The position numbers and the translations under genes are program-made. A DNA stretch of 35,342 bases from Pyrinomonadaceae bacterium (GTDB lineage Bacteria > Acidobacteriota > Blastocatellia > Pyrinomonadales > Pyrinomonadaceae): assembly GCA_023717605.1 (NCBI GenBank), contig JAMQPH010000536.1, forward strand, positions 1-35,342, in the 5' to 3' direction. Below are positions 1 to 8,465 of this stretch, piece by piece. Position 1 is the first letter of the stretch. The number at the start of each line of letters is the position of its first letter. The notes beneath the pieces were generated by a model. That model was not told the DNA's origin, ran no database searches, and saw only the letters and a program-made list of their open reading frames with translations.

Positions 1-3000
1 ACGTTCCGTTCAAATCAGGGCCAGTGCCGCCGGTGCCAACCGTATTATTTGCGACGATTGTGTTCTTGATGTTGACCGTGCCGGTGCTGATATTGAAGAT
101 GCCACCGCCGTCGGAGCTGGCCGTGTTCCCGCTCACGGTGCTGTTCGTCAGGGTCAGCGTGCCGCCGAAGTTGAAGATGCCGCCGCTGTGGCCGGCGCTG
201 GCGGTATTGCCGCTCACCGTGCTGTTTGTGAGCGTGACTGTCCCGCCTTGGTTGAAGATGCCACCACCGAAGCTGGCGCTGTTCCCGCTCACCGTGCTGT
301 TCATCAGAGTAAGTGTGCCGCTGAAGTTAAAGATGCCGCCGCTGTTTGAGCCGCTGCCACCAGCGGCGGCGTTGCTTCTCACTGAGCTGTTTGTCAGAGT
401 GAGCGTACCGCCGTTGCTGTAGATGCCTCCGCCTGAGCCGTCAGAGGCAGAGTTATTGATCAGAGTGCTCCTGGTGATGTTGACTGTACCGGTGTTGAAA
501 TTGAAAATCCCGCCGCCGAAGCCGCCGGGAGCAGAGTTGTTACTGAGCATGCTGTTGGTGACGTTGACTGTCCCTGTGCTGCCGTTGTAGATGCCGCCGC
601 CGCTAATAGCAGAGTTATTAGTAAGCGTGCTGTTCATGACCTCGACTGTGCCGGTGCTGTTGTTGAGAATGCCCCCGCCGCCGCCGCTATTCCCATTCGA
701 GATGGTCAACCCTGAGATTGTCACGGCTCCCGGACTCGCGACCGTCACGTTGAAGATGCGGAAGTTAGGCGTGCCCCCTGCGTTGCTGCGTTGCACCGTT
801 AGCAAACTCGCGCCCGGCCCATTGATGGTCATCGAAGTCGAAAGATCGGGTAGCGCATTTGACAGTGTGATTGTGCCAGTCAGCCCTGCCTGGAAGTTGA
901 TGGCATTGCTGCCGGCGTTCGAGTTGGCTTCCGTAATCGCCTGGCGCAGGCTGCCCGCACCACTATCAGCGGTATTTGTGACCAGGATGCTCTGAACTTC
1001 GTAGGCGCCGATGTCCACCGTGGCGGCGCCATCACCGTTCCCATCCATAGAACGGTTGAAGCCAGTGCCTCGCTGATCGAAAGGTGTGGCTTCAGAGGTG
1101 TTGCCATCTCCGTCCAGGTCCAATGTGTCTGGAGGCAGGTTGGCGTTACTGCCTGCATCAACAGCCGGACTGCCCGTCAGGAGCGAGTGTGTCAGGGTCG
1201 GACCGCCGTAGTTGGCGAGCGTGGCTAGCTTTGGATCCTCAACCCCAACCTGATTGTTATTCGTGCCGTTAGTTAGACCACCTGAGCCGCCGGTACCGAT
1301 GAGGTTGAATGAGCTGGATGCAGCGTTCACCGTCCCAGAAATGTCATCGGGTGTTGTGCTGGGACTTGCGCCAAGAAAATTACCTGCAACTACAGTATTT
1401 TTCAAAGTCAGATTACCGCTCTCCTGAAACAATCCTCCGCCACTAAGGTTGCCAACGCGATTAGCGGTAACGGTGACGTTTGTTAGCGTAGCGGTGTTGA
1501 AAGTAATGATACCGCCTCCAAAAAAGGTTGCATGATTGCCACTGATGGTGCTGTTGCTGAGTGTTAATGTACCGGCACACCAAATACCGCCCCCGCCCGT
1601 TCCGGCGGAACCAAAGCCAGTCGTATTCCCGCTGATCGTGCTGTTGAGGATGGTGAGCGCAAATGAACTCGAAATACCAGCGGCCGAACCGCCGCCCAAT
1701 AGGCCGTCGCCGGTGACGTTGCCGCTAATCGTGCTGTTGGTGATGGTTAGTGTGCCGAAATCGTAGATGCCACCGCCCTGACCACCCACACCGCTGGTTC
1801 CAATGCCGTCACCGGTCTGGTTACCACTGATGCTGCTGTTGCTCAGGGTCAACGTGCCTTCGCTAAAGATACCGGCACCGTAGCCCCCAAGCCTCCCATC
1901 GCCGGTGGAGTTGCCGCTGATAGCAACTCCCGTTAAGTTCAATGTGTCATTAAAACTGTTGAGAACGCCGCCGCCATGCTCACCCTCGACGCTGTCTGTC
2001 CCGTCCGCGGTGTGTCCATTGGAGATCGTCAATCCGGAGATGTTCACCGTGATTCCGCCGCCGAGGATCGTAAAGATGCGGAACCTCGGTGTCCCGCCGG
2101 CGGAGCTCCGCTGTACGCTTAGCGAGCTCGCTCCCGGACCGGCAATCGTCATATTGCTCGACAGATTGGGAAGAGCCGTCAAGAGCGAGATCGTCGCAGG
2201 TCCACCGGCAGTTAAGGCAGGCGCGAAGGTAATTAGCTCGCCCCCGGACTCGGCGTTAGACGCATCGATAGCCTCGCGCAAGGTACAGCCGTTTCCGGTG
2301 CCAACCGGCGTGCATGAGCCATCGCTTGAATCGTTGGTCGAATTTACCTGAAAGCTGTGTGCTTCATAAGCCCCGATGTCGCTGCCGTTACCTCCGGCGG
2401 CGTTGGTCGCAGTAGGGTCATCAACCGGGCGCAGCTCTCCCCGCTGGTCGTTTATCAGCGCAGTGTTGCCGGCATCGATGGCGGGGCTACCAAACAGAAG
2501 TGCATGAGTAAGCGTCGTGCCGCCATTTGCAGCGAGCGGGCCAAGCAAGGCGTTGACGTTGGTTATGTTGTGCGTGGTGTTACCCGTGAAGTTGCCGCCG
2601 CTCGTGTTGCCGATGAGATTGTAATCTTGAGAGTTAAGGTTAAAGCCGTTGCAATCAGGACCAGAGGGAGAAGTATTGCCAGCGATAATTGTATTGCCAA
2701 ACGTAAGAGTGCCAATGCCAGGGTTGTAAACACCTCCGCCGCTTGTGCTCCCGCTATTACCAGCGATAGTAGTGTTCGTTAGTGTCGCAGGGTTGACACT
2801 TGCAAGCCCCCCGCCTTGAACCGCAGCGTTAGCGGAAATAGTGGAGTTGGTAACAGAAGTATTACCGCCGTTGTAGATGCCGCCGCCGAGATTTCCGCAG
2901 TTGTTGTTCGAGACTGTGCTGCTATTAATCGACTGTGTGCCGACGCCAACGCTGCTAATGCCGCCCCCATTTGTCACTGCTGTGTTATGGGAGACGAGGC

Positions 3001-3616
3001 AGTTGTTCAACGTCATCGAACCGCTGCTACTTATGCCTGCACCGAAAGTTGCATGGTTACCAGTAACTACGCTCATGTTTACTATCAGCGTTCCTTGATT
3101 CAAGATTCCGCCTCCCGAATCGGATGGGAAGCTGGCGCCAGCTGCATTCCCGTTTGAGATCGTCAAACCTGACAGCGCTACAGTCTGGCCCGAATTGATC
3201 GTCAAGATGCGGAAGTTTGGTGTTCCGTCGGCAGCACTGCGCTGCACTGTCAGCGCATTCGCGCCCGGACCGTTAATAACGAGGTTGCCGTTAACGTCAT
3301 CGAGTGCAGTATTAAGCGTAATGATGCTGCCACCCGGCAAAGTAAAAATAATCGTGTCGTCACCCGCAATGTTATTCGCCTGCTGGATTGCCGCCCGCAA
3401 TGTGCACGCGCCCGTGCCATCGTTGCAAATCCCATCTGCCAGGTTGCTGTCCACTCCATCGCCTGTCGAGTTGACAGTGAAAAGGGTTGCGGCGCGGGCA
3501 ATTGGAAGAAATAGGTTTAGAAATTGGTTCGAGACAGCCGGCAAGCTTATTAAGACTAACAGGAGCAACAAAACCAGGAGGGGCGTAAGGGTATAGCGAT
3601 GGGCTGTGGGAGGCAT
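1..3616 (-). CDS. CSLREA / right-handed beta-helix / choice-of-anchor Q surface protein (partial)
   Basis: The reading frame is open from an ATG at 3616 to the left edge, so at least 1205 residues are present and the C-terminus is missing. A GGAAG ribosome site lies about 9 nt before the ATG. Residues 1-43 form a signal peptide (MPPTAHRYTLTPLLVLLLLL...). Three tandem modules follow, starting near residues 44, 424 and 869. Each opens with a CSLREA-type motif (CTLRAAI, CTLREAI, GSLRQAI), then a TVQRS..GTPNFRIF block, then many beta-helix turns of the type LTLTNSTVSGNTAS.GGGIFN. Modules 1 and 2 close with a choice-of-anchor Q block (GPLANGG..THALL.GSPAIDAG, then DIGAYE). By family knowledge this is a cell-surface or secreted beta-helix protein resembling polymorphic outer membrane proteins. 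Ligand and function are unknown. I checked the frame in many segments and found no stop. Confidence 0.9.
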   Translation of the reverse strand, partial: MPPTAHRYTLTPLLVLLLLLVLISLPAVSNQFLNLFLPIARAATLFTVNSTGDGVDSNLADGICNDGTGACTLRAAIQQANNIAGDDTIIFTLPGGSIITLNTALDDVNGNLVINGPGANALTVQRSAADGTPNFRILTINSGQTVALSGLTISNGNAAGASFPSDSGGGILNQGTLIVNMSVVTGNHATFGAGISSSGSMTLNNCLVSHNTAVTNGGGISSVGVGTQSINSSTVSNNNCGNLGGGIYNGGNTSVTNSTISANAAVQGGGLASVNPATLTNTTIAGNSGSTSGGGVYNPGIGTLTFGNTIIAGNTSPSGPDCNGFNLNSQDYNLIGNTSGGNFTGNTTHNITNVNALLGPLAANGGTTLTHALLFGSPAIDAGNTALINDQRGELRPVDDPTATNAAGGNGSDIGAYEAHSFQVNSTNDSSDGSCTPVGTGNGCTLREAIDASNAESGGELITFAPALTAGGPATISLLTALPNLSSNMTIAGPGASSLSVQRSSAGGTPRFRIFTILGGGITVNISGLTISNGHTADGTDSVEGEHGGGVLNSFNDTLNLTGVAISGNSTGDGRLGGYGAGIFSEGTLTLSNSSISGNQTGDGIGTSGVGGQGGGIYDFGTLTITNSTISGNVTGDGLLGGGSAAGISSSFALTILNSTISGNTTGFGSAGTGGGGIWCAGTLTLSNSTISGNHATFFGGGIITFNTATLTNVTVTANRVGNLSGGGLFQESGNLTLKNTVVAGNFLGASPSTTPDDISGTVNAASSSFNLIGTGGSGGLTNGTNNNQVGVEDPKLATLANYGGPTLTHSLLTGSPAVDAGSNANLPPDTLDLDGDGNTSEATPFDQRGTGFNRSMDGNGDGAATVDIGAYEVQSILVTNTADSGAGSLRQAITEANSNAGSNAINFQAGLTGTITLSNALPDLSTSMTINGPGASLLTVQRSNAGGTPNFRIFNVTVASPGAVTISGLTISNGNSGGGGGILNNSTGTVEVMNSTLTNNSAISGGGIYNGSTGTVNVTNSMLSNNSAPGGFGGGIFNFNTGTVNITRSTLINNSASDGSGGGIYSNGGTLTLTNSSVRSNAAAGGSGSNSGGIFNFSGTLTLMNSTVSGNSASFGGGIFNQGGTVTLTNSTVSGNTASAGHSGGIFNFGGTLTLTNSTVSGNTASSDGGGIFNISTGTVNIKNTIVANNTVGTGGTGPDLNGT

Positions 3617-4070
3617 TCTGTTCACTTCCTTTTTTGGGAACAAGCGTGGACGCGCTAACTATGAACGAGGAGAACTCGGACACACGCGGGACCCTAGCGG
3701 GGTGCCGCACCCTAACAAGTAGAACTTTGAATAGCTAATCTATCTCGTACTCGAGAAGTCTGCAGAGAGAAGCTCAGAGCACGATCCCCGGCCAGATCTA
3801 GACTCCAGAGGGGGGGCACAGGCTCTCCCTTGCAAGCTCATAAGAAATGGCAACATTGAGACAATCAGCTCTGATTTGGCACGGATTGAGCGTGACGGGT
3901 TGCCGGGCATTCTTAATCTTCCTGTTTTGCGGACGGAGCGGAAGTGCGCAGAAGTTCGTTGGGAGGGAGACCCCAAAGAACTGCGCAATACCTTACAGGT
4001 ACGCGCATGCTACGAGGGATCTGGCTCAATAGTCAATCGCCAGATTAGAAGCTTGGTCTGGTGACTACTA
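3617..4070. other. Intergenic region, 454 bp
   Basis: This gap separates the CSLREA gene from the G8 gene, both on the minus strand. Open frames inside it are short and do not look like protein. It holds a candidate minus-strand promoter (4007-4036), leaving a leader of nearly 400 nt before the ATG at 3616. I see no strong terminator behind the G8 gene. Confidence 0.6.
4007..4036 (-). promoter_or_regulatory. Candidate sigma-70-type promoter for the CSLREA gene
   Basis: On the minus strand TTGACT (4036-4031) is followed after 18 nt by TAGCAT (4012-4007). The -35 box matches consensus at five of six positions and the -10 at four. It lies about 390 nt upstream of the ATG at 3616, so the leader would be long. 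Prediction from sequence only. Confidence 0.35.
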
Positions 4071-7000
4071 TTAGGGCCCAAATCGTTGCCGGTACTCGCT
4101 GGAGATGATGAATGCTTTCACCATTTCGGCGTTGACGAAGTTGCCGTTGAACTGGTTTAGCTTGTTCAGCCAGAAATCGTAACCGGCGAAATTCAAGCCG
4201 GGCTCCGGCGCATCGTTTGGATTGCGACGCAGGTAGCCGAAGTACTGCATCAACACAAACGCTCTATTTGTTTCCTGCTGGGCCAAGGTTGAGTTTTCTG
4301 CCACCCGCCGCAACGCTCTTCCGCGCGCGGCTGTATCGGCCGTGTCACCAGTTCCGGCAAACTCGTTGATAGCAGCGTTTCGATCCATCGCTGAGGGCGT
4401 GACACCTGCGTTCATGAACAACGCGTCGACAAACTGCGTTGGCGTTAGCGTCGTCGGATGAGCGGTACTAAAGGGCGACCGCGTCACAAAGTCAGCCGCG
4501 AAGGCCTGCTTGTTATTCGACAGCGCCAGCTCCCAACCTGTCTGTCCTACAACTACTCCCTTCCCTATCTCCTGCGTGTCGGGAAGAAACTCCTCGAACC
4601 TTACGGGCACAGGCGTTCCCGGCAAATTGCCGTACGCAGCTCGATACATCCGGTGAACCAGATAGCCAGTCTCCTGGAATTCTATAGACAAGAAAAATGC
4701 GGCGGAAGTGTTAGCGCGCTTGAGATCAACGCATGCCGCGTCATTGCCGCATGAGGTGATCTGATTGGTCCAAAAGGCCAAACCTGGGGCGTCAGGCTGC
4801 CGGTTAAGAAAGTCATGGTATTGCTGACAGACAAACATGCCCGGGTCATCTATGACATTCCCCCCCGGCTCAGAGGCGTCGTCCAGGATTTCAACGGTCG
4901 CAGTGCTGAGCGTGCCCAGGTTTGCACCGGTTGGGTTGCTCAGCGTGATACTGGCCGTCTCTGTACCTTCGCTGCGCGAGTCTTCCGTGATCAGGACTGC
5001 GAAGTTTTTGACTGACTCACCCGGTGCGAAGCGAAGCGTACCGTATGCGGCGGTGAAATCGGCGCGGTCGGAGGCTGTGCCGCTCGACGTGGCGTAGCGG
5101 ACAGTTGACTCACTGGAAGTGTCACCAACGCGTGTCACTGTAATGCTGAGGCTCGTGCAGTCTTCGACGATGCTGTAGCTCGCCGCACTGAATTGCAACG
5201 TCGGAGCCGAACCCAGCGTCGTCCCATTCACGACGCTCGAGAACCCTGAGAGGTTCCCGGCGGCATCGGTTGCGCGGACTCGGTAACGGTAGCTCGTTCC
5301 GGCCGTGAGGCCCGTATCAGAAAAGGCAGTGGCCGTGGGGTTAGCGATCTGCGTGAAGGATGTGCAGGCGGCGCCCTGACAGCGTTCTACCCGGTACTCT
5401 GTGACTCCCACATCGTCCGTGCTCGCGCTCCACGAGAGGGTGATCTGCGAACTTGAAACGACGGTGGTGTTGAGGCCGGCCGGGGTTGAGGGCGACGTGG
5501 TGTCGGGAGGCGGAGGGGTGGTGGTGTTACAGGTAATGCCGGCAACCTCCGGTCGAGTGGTGGTGTCATTACAAGGGGCGAGGCCGCCGTAGATATTCTG
5601 TGTCGCTTGCGCGTTAAAGTACGCTTGGAAGTTGTTGCCCACTTGACCCTGGTAGTCGTAGACCTTCACTTCATAGTTGTCACCTGGCTGGTTATTCCCG
5701 CTCCCGGTGTTGTGATACATCTCAATCGTTTGTAGCGGCCGGCCGGGCCAGGCACGTATGGTGTTGTTCCGAAGGATCATTGTCACTCCGGAAGCCGGTC
5801 GGTCAGCGCCGGTGCCTGGAGTGGAAGGGGTTTCAAAGTTGAAGGCGTGACCGTAGGTAACAGCGTCGATATTCTCAAAACGGAAGGTACCCAGGGGATC
5901 GACGCAATTGCCGAACACGCTTCCCCCATGAATGCTACCCCCGCGAATGGTTATATCAATGTTGCGGTAATCGCCACATATGAAGGCGCCAGGCATGTAA
6001 AGAGAAATCGAGGGATCTGCGCGAGAAGTAAGGCCATCGATCGTTACGCGGTGAGAGGGATAATTCCAAACTGCTGACTCATAAACATTCCAAACGCGGA
6101 AGTCCTTTATCAAAGTTTCCTGGATTCCAGTTGGAACCTGATACCCATCGGTTCCGAGCTCCCAGGAAGTGAAACCAACAGAGGAACCGCCATAAACCTC
6201 ATTGCCCCGGAATTCAAGGATCGGCTGGTATTGAGGAGTGACCGCAATAGTCTGACTCGTATTCGTCATGTCAGCGCCGCGAACGATAGGATTTCGGGCT
6301 GTGTATGGTGCGGCCTGAACGATGAATTTCCAGCCCGGGCCGGTGGCAACCTGCTGGGATGGATTACGACAATCGGAGGCGACATTGTTGATGAAGCGGT
6401 TGTTAAAGCCGTGACTCCAATAGCACTCCGCTGCCGATCCGGGAGTAGAACCGTCTTCCGTACTAGGGCCGCTGTTTCTCGCGTTAATATTCCCTCGAAT
6501 GCTCGCCACGAAGTTCTCTTCAATGAGGTTCTCGGTTTCAGTACCATCCTCAATGGCAATACCGGAACCGGTAAGTTGGCTCCCGCCGAAGACAACATTT
6601 TGCTTTATGAGACCATAGTGACTTCCGTGTAACGCCATAGGCCATTTCAAGCTATCGTTTATCGCGTTGCCGACGAACTTGAATTGATATCCGGTGTTTG
6701 TCGGATTTGTCGGACCCCAGAGATGGTGCGCATGTAAAGGATAGCGGCCGATATGGTTGGTGGTGCGATCTAATTCCTCGGCTTTTGTTCGGCCCAGATC
6801 TTGAAACTGGACGTAAGCAATCTCGGCGTTGGTTCGATGAGTGAGCAGCGTGTGCCCGCGCGTGCCGGATGGGCTTTCGGAGCGGATAACAACATTCCTC
6901 GTTAGGTTACCCACATGTGGCAAGAGTTTGATGCCGTTCGAAAGTACCGTGGAGGTCCCATTGGCATCCCGTGCTCCGCGGTGATCAAAACTTAAGGCGG

Positions 7001-8066
7001 CAGACAAAGTGACCGTCCTACCGTCTGGTGAAATGCTCTGAATTGTTCGCTCATCGATTTGGAGAGCATAGTTTGCGTTAAACCAATTGTCAGGATGGAC
7101 CTGTCGTGTGTCCGGAACGAAGATCCTGTCTCCGACCCGCCATCCCGTTACTGGCTGCTCGAGCGTGAGAGTGGTATTTGCCGCTCTAGGTTCCGAGGCC
7201 GTGCGCACAAACGTTGGAGTCTTGACGGCTCCGTGCATTGTGACTATGCCGTCGATTGATATCAGACCCGTGCCATATTGGTCGGGATCCGAAGTGACGT
7301 TAAGCGATCGGTTGCGGATAATGATTTCTGCAGTAACCGCGGATGAGACGGGTTGTGAGGCAGTTCCGACTTCCAGGATGCCATTCGGCTGGACCAACAG
7401 CACCCCTACCTGGAGAAGGGTGTTAATGTCGGTGCGGAAGCGGAGCGCTCCTCCGGCGGCAATACCAATCACATCGGCGATGCCAATCGAGGACTCGTAT
7501 GTGACGGCATGATTCACGAGCACAATATCACTCGCCGTGGGAACGCGGCCGAGGTCCCAGGTAGAAGCGCTGGACCAGTTGCCGTTTGTTGCAGACACTA
7601 TGGTCGCGTTCTGGGCGAAGTTCGGGATGGTGTCATTGTGGGTGGTGAAAACTGGAGGTTGGGTTCCGCCCTGCATTGTTACGTGGGCCATCGTCGAGTG
7701 CGAACTGTGAGCGCTTCGGTATTCCGCGGAGTGGTCCTGGAGCTTTTCAATTGACTTACTACTACTAACGTCCCTCTTGCCGCTCAGCCAACCGCTCGAC
7801 CTGCCCTTCGTCAACGATGGGTCACCGTCAGCCGTCCCCGTGCCGTCGCCCCTGGTGACTGGAGCCGCGGCGATCCTGGCGCCGGCAAAAGCAGTGGTAC
7901 TACGCTCACTCAATGTTCCCGGCACCGATGATACCCGGGGATCAACTGTTTGTGACTTCGCTACAGCAAAACGCAGTAGCACCACTGCACAGGGCAGGAT
8001 CAACGCGGATAGCGTAAGCGCCAGAGCTAGACGTTTGAGAAAACCTGGGTAAGTTCGATCTCTCAT
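4071..8066 (-). CDS. G8-domain, CEMIP-like beta-helix protein with FN3, Calx-beta and DUF4214
   Basis: The protein has 1331 residues from the ATG at 8066. A longer TTG start at 8084 is rejected because its first codons contain the ribosome site AGAAGGAGAGG. An N-terminal hydrophobic segment (residues 10-37) is a signal peptide or anchor. A low-complexity linker leads to a G8 domain (about 154-255; NWSSASTWDLGRVPTASD), then a parallel beta-helix. The helix carries GRYPLHAHH (about 439-447), close to the GRYPIHFH signature of animal CEMIP/TMEM2 hyaluronidase-like proteins, and an IAIEDGTETEN segment (about 502-512). An FN3 domain (858-949), Calx-beta (955-1062) and DUF4214 (1074-1331) follow. 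The resemblance suggests binding or cleavage of an extracellular polysaccharide, but activity is an inference. The C-terminal cassette is shared with the next two genes upstream. Confidence 0.9.
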   Translation of the reverse strand: MRDRTYPGFLKRLALALTLSALILPCAVVLLRFAVAKSQTVDPRVSSVPGTLSERSTTAFAGARIAAAPVTRGDGTGTADGDPSLTKGRSSGWLSGKRDVSSSKSIEKLQDHSAEYRSAHSSHSTMAHVTMQGGTQPPVFTTHNDTIPNFAQNATIVSATNGNWSSASTWDLGRVPTASDIVLVNHAVTYESSIGIADVIGIAAGGALRFRTDINTLLQVGVLLVQPNGILEVGTASQPVSSAVTAEIIIRNRSLNVTSDPDQYGTGLISIDGIVTMHGAVKTPTFVRTASEPRAANTTLTLEQPVTGWRVGDRIFVPDTRQVHPDNWFNANYALQIDERTIQSISPDGRTVTLSAALSFDHRGARDANGTSTVLSNGIKLLPHVGNLTRNVVIRSESPSGTRGHTLLTHRTNAEIAYVQFQDLGRTKAEELDRTTNHIGRYPLHAHHLWGPTNPTNTGYQFKFVGNAINDSLKWPMALHGSHYGLIKQNVVFGGSQLTGSGIAIEDGTETENLIEENFVASIRGNINARNSGPSTEDGSTPGSAAECYWSHGFNNRFINNVASDCRNPSQQVATGPGWKFIVQAAPYTARNPIVRGADMTNTSQTIAVTPQYQPILEFRGNEVYGGSSVGFTSWELGTDGYQVPTGIQETLIKDFRVWNVYESAVWNYPSHRVTIDGLTSRADPSISLYMPGAFICGDYRNIDITIRGGSIHGGSVFGNCVDPLGTFRFENIDAVTYGHAFNFETPSTPGTGADRPASGVTMILRNNTIRAWPGRPLQTIEMYHNTGSGNNQPGDNYEVKVYDYQGQVGNNFQAYFNAQATQNIYGGLAPCNDTTTRPEVAGITCNTTTPPPPDTTSPSTPAGLNTTVVSSSQITLSWSASTDDVGVTEYRVERCQGAACTSFTQIANPTATAFSDTGLTAGTSYRYRVRATDAAGNLSGFSSVVNGTTLGSAPTLQFSAASYSIVEDCTSLSITVTRVGDTSSESTVRYATSSGTASDRADFTAAYGTLRFAPGESVKNFAVLITEDSRSEGTETASITLSNPTGANLGTLSTATVEILDDASEPGGNVIDDPGMFVCQQYHDFLNRQPDAPGLAFWTNQITSCGNDAACVDLKRANTSAAFFLSIEFQETGYLVHRMYRAAYGNLPGTPVPVRFEEFLPDTQEIGKGVVVGQTGWELALSNNKQAFAADFVTRSPFSTAHPTTLTPTQFVDALFMNAGVTPSAMDRNAAINEFAGTGDTADTAARGRALRRVAENSTLAQQETNRAFVLMQYFGYLRRNPNDAPEPGLNFAGYDFWLNKLNQFNGNFVNAEMVKAFIISSEYRQRFGP

Positions 8067-8465
8067 GAAACCTCTCCTTCTCAACGAAGGGTCCGAACGG
8101 ACGGCGGTGTCGGTGGCAATTTCACTGCCGAAGACCGGTCAAGCTGAAGTGAGGAGGCCGACGACAGCGAGCTTGGAGTCCGAGTAGATCTTGAACCCCT
8201 GTGCACGCGCAAACCGGTCAGAAACGGTGTGACCTAATCCTGCGACGGTCAGTCGATTGGGGGCAGTTCACCCCGGGGTAGCAATGATTGTTGAACAGTC
8301 GGTAAGGAAGGGGCAGCTCGAAGCGAGCCTCGATATGCAGTTGCAATTATAAGGGAGCGCGGAGATCTCGGTCAACGGTTTGCTCTCTTTCTTCGTTCCT
8401 ACCGCTCCGGCAAGTCACATCGAAGATTGCTGAAAGAATGGAGGGTTTTTGGGCATCGCCGTTCG
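8067..8465. other. Intergenic region, 399 bp
   Basis: This gap lies between two minus-strand giant genes. It contains a good candidate promoter (8346-8375) for the G8 gene and otherwise no convincing coding sequence. No clear hairpin terminator follows the stop at 8466. Confidence 0.6.
8346..8375 (-). promoter_or_regulatory. Sigma-70-type promoter for the G8/DUF4214 gene
   Basis: Minus strand: TTGACC (8375-8370), an 18-nt spacer, then a perfect TATAAT (8351-8346). It is the best promoter match I found in the window. Its position implies a 5' leader of about 275 nt before the ATG at 8066 and separate transcription of that gene from its upstream neighbour. Confidence 0.6.

Noticed and set aside
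24-422. Plus-strand open frame rich in Pro, Val and Leu
   Set aside because: It is the reverse of the beta-helix repeats in the minus-strand CSLREA gene; the repetitive look comes from those repeats.
8067-8084. TTG start six codons upstream of the G8 gene ATG
   Set aside because: Those codons contain the AGAAGGAGAGG ribosome site for the ATG at 8066.
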